From assembly GCA_022606425.2 (NCBI GenBank), contig JAHDVF020000211.1, positions 2,728,001 through 2,792,000 on the forward strand: DNA of 64,000 nt. Reading direction: 5' to 3'. The notes under the pieces were generated by a model. It was given only the letters and a program-made list of their open reading frames with translations. It had not been told where the DNA came from and searched no databases. This document shows, one piece after another, positions 10,620 to 20,511 of the stretch. Origin of the DNA: Lepidostoma basale (taxonomy: Eukaryota; Arthropoda; Insecta; Trichoptera; Lepidostomatidae). Every line of letters begins with the position of its first letter. Position 1 is the first letter of the stretch. The position numbers were made by a program, and so were the translations under genes.

Positions 10620-10805
10620 TATTTATTAATTATCTTTTTACAATAAAAATATTAACCATGACATTTTTCGGAGGTGGCCTCCATTTTCAGGTGTAAATAT
10701 TATATATAACTGTCAGTTATATTATATTAACACTTGAGGATGGAGGTCACCTCCGAAACATGTAGGGTTAATATTTGTATTGTAAAAAGATATTTAAAAA
10801 ATTAA
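10620..10805. repeat. Palindromic repeat with hammerhead-like arms
   Basis: The arms read tctttttacaata...attaaccatgacatttttcggaggtggcctcc and, inverted, ggaggtcacctccgaaacatgtagggttaatatt...tattgtaaaaaga. The right arm contains ttgaggat, a ggagg/cctcc hairpin and gaaacatgta, bracketed by complementary attatattaac and gggttaatat. It is probably a MITE and no coding was found. Confidence 0.6.
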
Positions 10806-10829
10806 AGTGGAACATAAACAGCGTTGATT

Positions 10830-11690
10830 GTTCAATTTCAAAGTTTTTACAATGGGATTCCACAGTGTTAACGCTTTAACTTTTAATAAATAAATACTTT
10901 GTTAAATTATACAGTAAAATTATATGTATCAAAGAATATTGTTGAATGAAGTAAAGATATCTCAGTTTATAATACATTTTGAGGGCAACTGTTTTGCATA
11001 AAAGGAAAGTGCTAGTTAAAGTGTATCAGATTTTGATGAATTTCGCAGAAATAAGGTTATGTGTGGAATGTTATTTTTTTAAGGAATTACGAGAAAGTAA
11101 TATTGTATGATATTATATATTAAAACGTCCTCATTAAATTTAAGAAAACGTTATTAAAATACTTTGGACATATGAAGCGAATGTATGAGGGAATATTTCG
11201 CACGCTTAATAGAACACTGGCTTAACTTAAAAAAAAGCAAGTTTTGCTCAATCTGACATGAGTCGGTGTTTTAACAAAAACAGTCAAAAAACACGTACGA
11301 ACGATATTTTGTAATGGAGGTCAATTGGCGGAATTTTGACTTAATTTTAACGCGAAACGATGGATAGCGTTAACAAGCCTCTGTCTAATGTTAACTCAAT
11401 TATGACCTAAACCATAATCGGTCAGTTTACAATTAAGCGTGCGATTTGTTTAAAATTTGAATAAGACAAAAACAAAACTTGAATAATTTCGGTCGGCTTA
11501 TATTTTATTAACTTGTTTTGTATACAGTTTATAAACATTTTATTTATGGAACAAAACATTGAGATGCCAAGAAAAGAACGCATGTATGACACATGCCGTA
11601 AATATAAGATGACGTAGAAGATTTTGCGATTGTAAATGTTTCATAAAATAACGAACGAAAAAAATATAAAATATCGTAAGGCAGATAAAT
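10830..11690. other. Non-coding intron sequence
   Basis: This is AT-rich sequence of the intron between exons C and D. A short decayed RTE family-a match (ttggacatatgaagcgaatg near 11164) is the only recognisable item. Confidence 0.4.
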
Positions 11691-11704
11691 GTCTCATTAA
11701 AATT

Positions 11705-12125
11705 AATCTTCTTCTCTGGTTTCAATCCTGGGATTGGTTTGCAGCAATTTCTTCTATTCTTCTCTTCCATTCTTTCCTGTCTTGTGCAGCTCTTTTGAAA
11801 TCTGCATCTGTACGTCCACCAACAGGTCCTCCAGGTACTCTTGGCGTGGGCGTCCCCTAGAGTTTGTCCCCTCGGTCATACCCTCCATTATTGCATGCAA
11901 GAGGCCTTCTTGTATAAGGTACGGTTATTCGGATAAGATCCTGAGCAGCTGCTTTCCTCCTTCCATTCTTTGGAGAACCTCCTCATTTTTGATGTGGTCT
12001 CTCCAGGAAATTCCTAATAGTCTTCTATAGGACCACATCTCAAAAGCCTCTAGTCTCCGCTTATCTCTTTCGGATAGGCACCATGTCTCGCAGCCGTACA
12101 TCAAGATACTAATAAAGGGTGTTTT
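11705..12125 (-). mobile_element. RTE-like LINE 3' fragment (family b1)
   Basis: The minus strand encodes LMYGCETWCLSERDKRRLEAFEMW, SYRRLLGISWRDHI, then a frame-broken C-terminus ending before an AAG-type end. It is a near match to the better-preserved copy at 12940-13480. Confidence 0.85.
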
Positions 12126-12309
12126 ATATGGGGTGGGTAAATCATCCCGATTAGTAAGATGATCCCTCAAATCTTAGGATTACGGGTCAATTTCTAAAGG
12201 GATTATTTAAATTACCCTGGAGATGGAAACTACTATGAATTAGTAAATTAAACAATGTTTTTTACAAAAAATAAAAATTAATTATAAAAAATCCTTTATA
12301 ATATGTATC

Positions 12310-12750
12310 GCCGCATTGTTATATCCTGAGATAACTCTCGAGCCTCTTCTACATTCACACATCCTTCCTTCTTCGAACATGGCCGCCTTTCAGTAATTGA
12401 TTAATTTGGTCATGCCATGTCTTCCTTAGCCTTCCTCGACTTCTTTTTCCATTTACACTACTTGTTTATATATTTTTGATCATACTTCCCTCATCTATTC
12501 GTTCCATATATCCAAACCAACTTAGTGACCATTTCTTAATTTTATTTATCACGCATTCATCTGCGTTATATTCCCTTTTTACTTCATCATTAGATATTCT
12601 ATAATACATTGTTTTCCGCACATTATTCGTTGTGATCTCATTTCTAGGGCATTTATCCTACTTTCATCCTTCTTCTGCCAACTCTAAGCTTCACTTCCAA
12701 ACATAAGGGTCCGCACTAGAACTCCATTGTGCACTGCCATATTTGATTCA
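12310..12750 (-). mobile_element. Degenerate RTE-like fragment (family a)
   Basis: The minus strand carries the antisense of GVLVRTLMF, RINALEMRS, a damaged WFGYMERM segment and GRLRKTWHDQI. The 3' tail is missing. It lies in the intron between exons C and D. Confidence 0.75.
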
Positions 12751-12939
12751 AATAAGCATTTTTACGTAATTTTCAGATAAGATTTCCAACATACGCATTT
12801 TTTACGTAATCAATTACTGTTACTTCACATTGACACACATTTCAGGAAGTTGGTACCGACTGAAATTGCTCGTTTTAAGGATTACTCGTTATATCAAAGA
12901 ATATGTATTTTAATGCTCGCAAACACGATTTCGATCTTC

Positions 12940-13480
12940 TTCTCTGGTTTCAATCCTGGGATTGGTTTGCAGCAATTTCCTCCATTATTCTCTTCCATTT
13001 TTCCCTGTCTTGTGCGGCTCTTTTGAAATCTGCATATGATGAGCAGCGTACGTCCACCAACAGGTCCTCCAGGTACTCTCGGCGTGGGCGTCCCCTAGAG
13101 TTTGTCCCCTCGATCATACCCTCTATTATGGCATGCAAGAGACCTTCTTGACGTATTACATGGCCGATCCATCTTGCACGCCTTTCAGACAAGGTCCTGA
13201 GCAGGTGCCTTCCTCCTTCGATTCCTTGAAGAACTTCCTCATTTGTGATGTGGTCTCTCCAGGAAATTCCAAAGAGTCTTCTATAGGACCACATCTCAAA
13301 AGCCTCTAGTCTCCGCTTATCCCTTTCGGATAGGCACCATGTCTCGCAGCCGTACATCAAGACACTCCATACATAGGTCTTGATGAGGAGGATTCTCAGT
13401 TTTAGGTCTATATTATTTGACTCTTGATTTCGATATTTCGATAGTATTTCACACCACAAATTAATCTCCAAACTTAAACA
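12940..13480 (-). mobile_element. RTE-like LINE 3' fragment (family b1), long open frame
   Basis: A 173-codon open frame on the minus strand (13471-12950) contains LKLRILLIKTYVWSVLMYGCETW, RRLEAFEMWSYRRL, RARWIGHVIRQ and NSRGRPRREYLEDL, ending EEIAANQSQD. This is the region after the RT catalytic core of RTE-type ORFs. The catalytic RT motifs are absent, so it is a 5'-truncated copy, though little decayed. Confidence 0.88.
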
Positions 13481-13496
13481 TATTGTTTTTTAAAAA

Positions 13497-13635
13497 CAGA
13501 ATATTGTGGTCGAGGAATTTACAGTACTTATGACCTGTCATTGGTTGGGTTAAGCGATAGCTTTATTAATAAAGATTTTCTGCTTAATGCTTACATCTAT
13601 CTCAAAAGATGGCGCGAGTGTAGATTAAACTAAAA
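13497..13635 (+). repeat. AGAGACGAAGAT repeat, rearranged fragment
   Basis: The first half (gacctgtcattggttggg) is in + orientation. The second half (tctgcttaatgcttac...gatggcgcgagtgtagatt) is the inverse of the other end of the repeat, so this copy has an internal inversion. Confidence 0.65.
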
Positions 13636-13636
13636 T

Positions 13637-13965
13637 ATTTGAGATCACTAAGAAGAATGTGCGAGAAAACGTTGTATGATAGAATACCGAACGACGAAAT
13701 AAGAAAGAAATGTAAGGCAAATGAGTGCATCATGGATAAAATTAAAAAAGGATCCCTGAGATGTGTTTCACATATGGAACGAATGGATGAGAGTAGAATG
13801 GTTAAAAGTTGTAAACAAGCATTGTGAGTGGAAAAAGAAGCCGAGGACGATCGAGAAAAACATGGCATGACCAAATTAATCAATTACTAAAAGGTGGCCA
13901 CATTCAAAAACTGAAAAATCGACGAGCGTGCATGTTACGATGTGTTAATGTAGAGAAAGAAGGGC
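13637..13965 (+). mobile_element. RTE-like 3' fragment (family a)
   Basis: It encodes SLRRMCEKTLYDRIPNDEIRKKC, then a damaged MERMDESRMVK segment and a mutated GRSRKTWHDQ. It ends without a tail against another repeat. Confidence 0.8.
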
Positions 13966-13967
13966 GT

Positions 13968-14110
13968 AATGGGGAATGTTGTATTACATAAAGCGGGTTA
14001 AGCACCCAACAAATGACAGGTCATAAGTCCTGTAAACGCCTCGGCCACCATATTCTGTTTCCAAATAATTTACATCTTCGTCTGTATTGAGATACAATTA
14101 ATTCTTAAAC
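13968..14110 (-). repeat. AGAGACGAAGAT repeat fragment
   Basis: Antisense fragment with ggggaatgttgtatta, aatgacaggtcataagtcc and gagatacaattaatt. Confidence 0.75.
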
Positions 14111-14149
14111 ATATTGGGTTGAATGAAAAAGTGTTATCCTAGTTCTGAT

Positions 14150-14438
14150 CCTATTTAGAAAAAAGAAACCAGTATTTTAAAATTAATAATGAATTTGGTC
14201 AGGAAACTTTATCTGAATTTGGAATTCCACAATTAACTGTAATTGGTCCGATATTGTTCATATTATACGTTAACCAAATGTTTAAATTGCAAAAAGAGAG
14301 TCAGATTATCTCATACGCCGACGACACAGTGCTCATATTGAAAGAAAGTGACTGGGAAAATGTTGCGTCTATTGCTAACACTGATCTTAATATTTTAGCA
14401 TACCCATCATATAAATATACGAAGTATCTGGGGCGGTC
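14150..14438 (+). mobile_element. LINE reverse-transcriptase fragment with YADD motif
   Basis: A short reading frame contains LYVNQMFKLQKESQIISYADDTVLILK, which includes the RT catalytic YADD box of non-LTR retrotransposons. The surrounding residues resemble CR1-like clades rather than the RTE copies here. It is interrupted at 14438 by an RTE family-c insertion and appears to resume at 15001. Confidence 0.7.
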
Positions 14439-15000
14439 TTCTTCTTCTTCTTCTTCCTCAGCCTATTCCCGTCCACTCCTGGACAAACGCCTCCTCCATT
14501 CGTTTCCATGTCACTCTGTCCTGTGCAGACTGCATCCAGGTTATTCCGACGAGTCTGTTCAGATCATCCTTCTACCGTAGTTGCGGTCACCCTGCACTTC
14601 TCTTCGCTGTCCACGGTCTCCAAGTCAGCAGTCTTTTTGTCCACTTTTCATCTGAGCTACTGGCTACGTGACGTGCCCATTGCCATTTTAGAGTCACCAC
14701 CCGGTGGATGATGTCAGTGACCTTTGTTTTTTCTCTCACCGTATCGTTTCAGACTCTTAGGCTTATTCCTAACATGGCTCTTTCCATGGCTCTTTGGGTC
14801 ACTCGTAGTTTCTCGGTACTTTGTTTGGACAATGTAACAGTTTCAAGACCATAAATACCAACTGGCAGAACGCAGGCTTCGTAAACTTTTCGGTTCAGGT
14901 TGATCAGTATTTTCCGGTTTTAAGGATATATCTCATGTTTCCGAAAGCTGCCCAGCTTAGTCCAATTCTTTTTTTTATCTCTGCGTTTTGGTTATCTCTC
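14439..15000 (-). mobile_element. RTE-like LINE 3' fragment (family c) with 12-bp target duplication
   Basis: The minus strand encodes the family-c C-terminal region, with an AAG-type tail seen as cttcttcttcttc at 14439. Exact direct repeats tctggggcggtc flank it (14427-14438 and 15001-15012), which gives clean insertion ends of a 562-bp 5'-truncated copy. Confidence 0.9.
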
Positions 15001-15296
15001 TCTGGGGCGGTCACAAATAATTCTGTCAACAAATTTAAAATTGTAACTTATTTACACTCTCGCTACACACACATATAACATTTTTTTGGTAATCCACTTT
15101 TATGTAAAATTTAAAAATAATGCTTGATTGATTGTTTTCACTCTCATTGTTCTTCAATTTCTCCTCAAAGCACTCAGCCCAGACTCTTGCTAGCTCGTAA
15201 CTATCATGAGCTCTGGAGATAGTCGTTACTTTTTTCTGCCTTGTGGGGTCCCCCAAACGTTGTTTTTCACCTGGGTTAACCTGTTCCTGTCCTACG

Positions 15297-15313
15297 CCCC
15301 CCCCCCCCCCCCC
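15297..15313 (+). repeat. Poly-C tract (17 C)
   Basis: A run of 17 cytosines in an otherwise AT-rich region. Homopolymer length may be uncertain in the assembly. Confidence 0.9.
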
Positions 15314-15469
15314 ACAAAATTCGAAATTTCCAATTTACACTTATCTCCACGTATGCATTTAATGCAGTCGATTTCCTACCATAAATAAAAAAATAGGATA
15401 AATAAAAATAAAACACGTGATTATTTTTATAAACATTAAGTATTTATTGCTTTTTTGTCATATTAACCC

Positions 15470-15908
15470 TTCAAGGACGAACGTGACCGTGTGGTAACAT
15501 TACACACAACATTATTATATTATTTCAACAACAAAAAATACACGATTCAATACGAAATATGAAATTTTTAATAAAAAATAAATTTAATAAGATCCTTGAT
15601 CCTCATGTGATTACGCCAATTTCGTAATATTTGGTTCAAATTTACTTAATTACAATCTCAAATCTACTTTTTGGCTTATTTGCAATCGATTTCGTGATTT
15701 TTTCAATAAATGCATTACTGCACTAAAACTCTTTTCCACGAAATACGACGAAGGAAATGCTATGATGGGTAATTTTACTTCTTTGTATTTCGACATAACG
15801 CCCACTGGAACTTCTGCAGCGCCCCCTAAATTCTAAAAATTTATAAACGCCCCCCAGACCTCTAAAACGCCCACAAGGGGGCGCTGGCGCCCTCGTTAAG
15901 AATCACTG
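15470..15908 (-). mobile_element. hAT transposon remnant (C-terminal dimerisation region)
   Basis: The minus strand reads FPSSYFVEKSFSAVMHLL and KKSRNRLQISQKVDLRL then a stop. This matches the conserved C-terminal dimerisation region of hAT/ZBED-type transposases. The nearby end reads cagtgattcttaacgaggg on the minus strand (from about 15911), a typical hAT terminus. The catalytic part is missing. Confidence 0.75.
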
Positions 15909-15969
15909 TATTAGATAATTCGTTAGATTTTTTTTTCGCGTCTTAATTGCTGGTGTTAATCTGTCACAG

Positions 15970-16143
15970 CTCCTGAATGCCCCAAGCCAAACGAAGTATT
16001 CAGTGAATGTGGTACCCAGTGTGAAGCAACTTGCGGTAACAGGAGTCCTTTTTGCAATAGAATGTGTAAAGTTGGATGCTTTTGTAAGCCAGGACTCATC
16101 CGCGAAGCAATTAATGGACAATGTATTCCCTTAGCAAATTGTC
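15970..16143 (+). CDS. TIL-domain exon D, block 1
   Basis: The exon has acceptor gtcacag, donor gtaagt, phase 1 on both sides, and 174 bases. It encodes APECPKPNEVFSECGTQC, EATCGNRSPFCNRMC, GCFCKPGLI, QCIPLANC, with all ten TIL cysteines. It is the last domain before the divergent pair E-F. Because its donor phase equals that of every other exon here, splicing on to either E or G would keep the frame. Confidence 0.9.
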
Positions 16144-16245
16144 GTAAGTAATCTAACTTCTTCAACACTCGTAACATCGGCTAGGAATACATCATAATAT
16201 AAAAAAGCAAAAACCCGGGTGGCAGCAATAAACAGATCGAGAATA

Positions 16246-16506
16246 TCCCACCGTGAGTGTAAAACCGACGTAAGTGCAAATATACAGTTTGGAAATATGG
16301 GAGTTTAAAGATTTCATATTGCTTGGAAAAACTTTTTTTTTTTAATAAACCAATTATTTTTGGTTTATAGTAATATACCTATAAACCGAAAATCATTGGT
16401 TTATTTTAAAAAAAAAACAGTTTTTCCAAGCAATATGAAATCTTTAAACTCCCATATCTTCAAAATGTATATTTGCACTTACGCCGGTTTTACACTCACG
16501 GTGCGA
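16246..16506. mobile_element. TA-flanked palindromic MITE (261 bp)
   Basis: The element is almost a complete palindrome. The arms of about 110 bases share caccgtgagtgtaaaacc, aagtgcaaatata and gatttcatattgcttgg. TA flanks at 16244-16245 and 16507-16508 fit Tc1/mariner-type insertion. The termini read tcccaccg and, inverted, tcgcaccg. It lies in the D-E intron. Confidence 0.85.
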
Positions 16507-16679
16507 TATCTTGAATACTAGAGGGCGATGAAGGAATACATTTCTCTCCAAAAGTAATTCAAAATGCGCATGCCTGCTAATGTTTCTGAATTATTTTGAA
16601 TTTTGTTCTGATTATTGATGTGTGACAGTAGTTAAGAAAACAAAAGAAGTTGTTAATTGTGATTTTTTTAACATGTGGT

Positions 16680-17056
16680 CACTTGAGAGTAAGAGGGTTC
16701 CAACCAACAAAATTTCACATTTGGCTTTTTTTCGTGAAAAGGGTTTTTACTAACCTTATATATACGTACAATAAAAAAAAACATGTAATAGTATCGTCAT
16801 TTTAATGTTACGAAAAAATCGAGATCCAACTGATCATTCAAAACACACGATTCACTGAAGAAGGATTCATTTACACTTAGAACTTTATTATTCCAACTGT
16901 CGCCAGAGAAAATTTATACGCTTCTCGGTAAAAGAGTTTCATCTGCTTCAGATGGAACCCTTTTATTCCAAGATACACACCCGAAACCAACTAAACTTTG
17001 TCTTCATTTATCTCAGCTTTTTACTTTTGGCAGTTGGAACCTTCTTACTCTCAGGT
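16680..17056. mobile_element. Possible non-autonomous DNA element
   Basis: Imperfect 25-base inverted repeats (cacttgagagtaagagg on the left, the inverse of cttcttactctcaggtg on the right) bound about 377 bases of AT-rich sequence. No matching target duplication is visible, so the exact ends are uncertain. Confidence 0.45.
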
Positions 17057-17204
17057 GACGATGTGTGAAAAAAAATTACATTCAAATTTAAAACTTATTA
17101 CTGAATACGATTATATAGTGAACCAAGTATTTAAACGGATGAAAATCTTTACTTCCGTGAATATTTCACGGGTTGTAACTAGTTTCTATTAAACAACACA
17201 ACAA

Positions 17205-17625
17205 CAACAAACCTTCACGCTGTTTCCCCAGAAGGGCAGGCAAAGAGAATGAACCGCCACACTAATATTTTCTGACATACCTCTCTAGATTTCTCAAAAT
17301 TCATACATGCACGTCGATTATTTGACTTCTAGCATTTCCTACCTCTAGAATTGTAATTATGTGTTCATGCCAAGTTTTCCTCGGTCTTCCTCGACTCCGT
17401 ACTCGATTCACATCTTTAACGTATCCTTTTTAACCTTTCATTCTATATTCATGCGTTATATGTTTCCAAAAAAACGCAGTGATCATTTCATAATTTTGTT
17501 CACAATGCTTTCTTTCGTTCTTCATTACATCCTGATTTCATCATTTGAAATTCTGTCGTACATCGTTAAGGGATACATACGTCTAATGGATCTCATCTCT
17601 ACCGCATTTATTCTGTTTTATTAAA
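17205..17625 (-). mobile_element. RTE-like 3' fragment (family a, TTG tail)
   Basis: On the minus strand the family-a 3' end is followed by a GTT tail (acaacaacaaac on the + strand) instead of TTAG. Coding sequence is degraded. Confidence 0.8.
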
Positions 17626-17999
17626 TATTTTGCAATATATCTACAAATATTACAGATTTCTCTTTGATTTGCGTTGTAATTAGTATATAATTAATACGAA
17701 TTAAAACGTCTGTTTTATTCAAGTTTAATGACAAATTACGAAAATTAAATGTTTCGCCAGGCAAATGCATTATCAAATGTGAAACAATTTTTTTTTGTAA
17801 AACTTCTAGAAAACAGATGTTTTCATTTGTTGTAATTATAAAATCTGTACCATTAATGAAACAGGAATTGAATATTTTTTATTTATTACTATTAAAGATT
17901 TTAGTTTAAAAAAAATACGAAAAATAACGTATATTTTCTATAAGTTTTATTATTGGTTATGAGAATGATATGTTTCGCATTTCTAAGGCATTAAAACAA

Positions 18000-18215
18000 C
18001 AACAACAAACCATCACGCCATTTTTCCGAAGGGGTAAGCAGAGAGTATGGAACGCCACACTACTCTATCCTGATACATCTCTCAAGCTTTCTCCACATTC
18101 ATACAACGAGTCATACACGCACGTCGATTAGTCCGTCTTCTAACATCAACCTTTCAAATTTGATTAATTTGGTCATGTCATGTTGTCTACCTTGACTCCG
18201 CACTCCATTCACATT
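18000..18215 (-). mobile_element. RTE-like 3' fragment (family a, TTG tail)
   Basis: A second minus-strand copy with aacaacaacaacaaac at its tail, then catcacgcc and ggggtaagcagagag. It is truncated at about 18215. Confidence 0.8.
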
Positions 18216-18271
18216 GTTGAAGCATAATAATATAATTAGTAGACAATGTATTATATTTCTATACGTTAACT

Positions 18272-18425
18272 ATCATACATCATTACAGCGCGAGCCAAAT
18301 CGATGTAAAAAGTATAGCTATTATATTGATTCTCGTGACACGTGACAGGTAGCTGATCTGTCGCCATTTTACTGTCACGTGCATTCTGCACCAGACCAAA
18401 GACAGTGTGACAATCACACTTCTAT
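18272..18425 (-). mobile_element. tRNA-derived SINE, body fragment
   Basis: Antisense of the SINE body at 6520-6680: cgagccaaatcgatgtaaa, cacgtgacaggtagct, ctgtcacgtgcattct, cagtgtgacaatcacac. The tRNA-like head is missing, consistent with 5' truncation. It lies 44 bases before exon E. Confidence 0.85.
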
Positions 18426-18468
18426 CTTTAAATTCGTATACATTTTGTTTCTATTGTTTCATTTTCAG

Positions 18469-18681
18469 CAATAACGCCTATCCCAAGACAGTGTGTTCAG
18501 AACGAGGTATTCAGAAGGTGCCCTTCACCTTGCCCTCCGGAGAAAACTTGTGACAGTATGTTCTTAGGTGTTGAGCCGCTATGTCCGGTTCAGTTGAACC
18601 CTCCCATTTGTAATCCCTCTTGTCTGTGTGTATCGGGCTACGTGAGAAACCATAACAACGCCTGCGTACTACCAGAAAAAT
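18469..18681 (+). CDS. TIL-domain exon E, block 1, long-loop variant
   Basis: The exon has acceptor attttcag, donor gtgagt and 213 bases. It begins TPIPRQCVQNEVFRRC and continues CPSPCPPEKTCDSMF, with an enlarged segment before CNPSCLCVSGYV and a closing CVLPEK. Its last cysteine codon is split T|GT across the intron to exon F. It pairs with exon I of block 2, which has the same expanded C4-C5 spacing, the same YVRN segment and the same split codon. Confidence 0.88.
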
Positions 18682-18809
18682 GTGAGTATCTATGTTTATA
18701 CAAATAACCATTTTATTTTATTTTATCTTTACACTTTCTTCCTTTTTGAAACTTAAAAATTTACCATATAGACAAATTCAACAGTTTATTCAATGTAGTC
18801 AATACTCCA

Positions 18810-18945
18810 TATATGAATGTGGAGGAATCTAGAGACGTGTTTCAGGATAGAGTGGTGTGGCGGTCCATTCTCTCTGCCTACCCCTGAGGGGAAACGGCGT
18901 GATGGTTTGTTGTCGTTGTTGTTGTTATTTGTAATTTAATAATAA
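18810..18945 (+). mobile_element. RTE-like 3' fragment (family a, TTG tail)
   Basis: A short copy in the E-F intron: atgaatgtggaggaatc, tctctgcctacccctgagg, cggcgtgatgg, then TTGTTGTCGTTGTTG repeats. Confidence 0.85.
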
Positions 18946-19238
18946 TAGTTTTTCAATCTGTTTTGAATGTCAAGTTTACGATCGAATCGTGTCCAAGCAT
19001 ATAAATTTCTTACACAATTGTCTATTTTATATCAGAATTATTATATAAAATCGCATAGATTAAAAAAAGTTTTTAATATTAACTAGATGTTTTAAAAAAC
19101 TTTTTTTTTTAGGTTTCGAGGAAGAATAAACTCATATAAGTGAAAAATAATGTATTTTTATTCCTTAAGAATCAAAATTACGAAAACACAAAGTGTAAGT
19201 TTATGAAAAAAATTATGTAAGTTTATTTTGTATCATAG

Positions 19239-19435
19239 GTTGCACAGATCCAAATTCAGAATTGGTTGACAATCCTAATTGCTGTCCTGGCGGTACTTGC
19301 GCTCAACCTGAGTTCTCTCCTTGTAGGAGAAGGTGTCCTGCTAAAGGCTGTCAGTGCAAGGAAGGATTCTTAAAGAAGAGTGACACGGACTCAACTTGTG
19401 TACCAAAAAGTTGCAATTGCGGTATTAAAAAATAG
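19239..19435 (+). CDS. TIL-domain terminal exon F with stop, block 1
   Basis: The exon has acceptor atcatag. Completing the split codon it reads CCTDPNSELVDNPNCC, PGGTCAQPEFSPCRRRC, GCQCKEGFLKK, STCVPKSCNCGIKK then TAG. It encodes the C-terminal TIL domain and the end of block 1. It matches terminal exon J of block 2 along its whole length apart from the last few residues. Confidence 0.9.
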
Positions 19436-19455
19436 TAAATCAAACCATTTGGATT

Positions 19456-19608
19456 GTGTTTTTTTGGGATCTTGGGAAAATCGTCGTAACTTGACTATCT
19501 CGACCGACGTTTCGGAGATTGCTGCATAACTAACCCGAAGATGGAGACTTCAACGAGATCCAGAGATAAATTAGTTACACGGATATTCCGAAGATCCCAA
19601 AAAAACAC
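19456..19608. repeat. Small inverted-repeat element after block 1 stop
   Basis: Ends of about 18 bases are inverted (gtgtttttttgggatctt and aagatcccaaaaaaacac). The inside holds cgacgtttcggag. It begins about 20 bases after the TAG, so it probably lies within the 3' UTR. Confidence 0.55.
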
Positions 19609-19609
19609 A

Positions 19610-20417
19610 TTGCTACCGACCGTGAAAATGTATGTAAATTTGATTGGTATACGGCAGCGCTTTTGTCTATGAGCATTTTATCACATACAACTGCTTATTT
19701 GAATCAACGCACTTGCTTCTGCTGACTACGCTTCGGTACACGCTTCAATTCCCGCATCCCAAACAAAATCGTTTCATCCGCAGTCATATTTTTCTTTCAG
19801 CCTATCTAAATTATTATATATTGTCATAAAACTCTGATAACCTTCGTGTACACGTTTTTTAAAGCTTTTATTTATGAGTACAAATTATTATTTCTTCCAA
19901 AATAATGAAGATATGCCATCACTTTGCGCTGTGTGTTGACATTTGAGTAATTTTTGAAAAACATTGTATTTTAATAAAACGCTTTTAAAATTCTGCGAAC
20001 GTCCGTTCTCAGTATAATATTTTTTCAGCAATATTTCAATTAAGCTTAAAGAAATTAATTAGTAAATACATATTAATTTCTGACTTTGTTAATATTCTAA
20101 AATAAAAAACTATGGAATAATACACATATATTGATTTTTTTATTTGTTTACTACATACGTGTATATAAAACGGATTAAATTATGTCTAAAATAGCTTATT
20201 TTTAAATAAACAAAACTAAGAATTTCGAAAATCAAAATTTTATTTGTATTTTTCATAGAGTCCGTTCATTTCGAGGATATTGTTTACAATAGAGTGAGTG
20301 AGAGTAAGTTTATATAAAAATAAATAAACGTTGTCATTTTATTATTGTTTATGATTAGAAGAAGCCAAAATATATTTCAATAGTATTTTATATTCAAGCA
20401 TTGAAATAAACAAACTT
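19610..20417. other. AT-rich sequence between TIL blocks
   Basis: No exon with a signal peptide and a phase-1 donor was found here. The longest open frame (61 codons from 19644) shows no signal cleavage pattern or cysteine spacing. Confidence 0.4.
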
Positions 20418-20511
20418 GTTATTTCTTCTATATTCGCTATACTTTGTGTTGAAGATGATTTATTTCTCTTTTTCTTTTTATATACTTTGTATATACAACA
20501 CTTGAATTCAA

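Noticed and set aside
19644..19829. 61-codon frame between TIL blocks as first exon of block 2
   Set aside because: No signal-peptide pattern and no usable phase-1 donor at its end.
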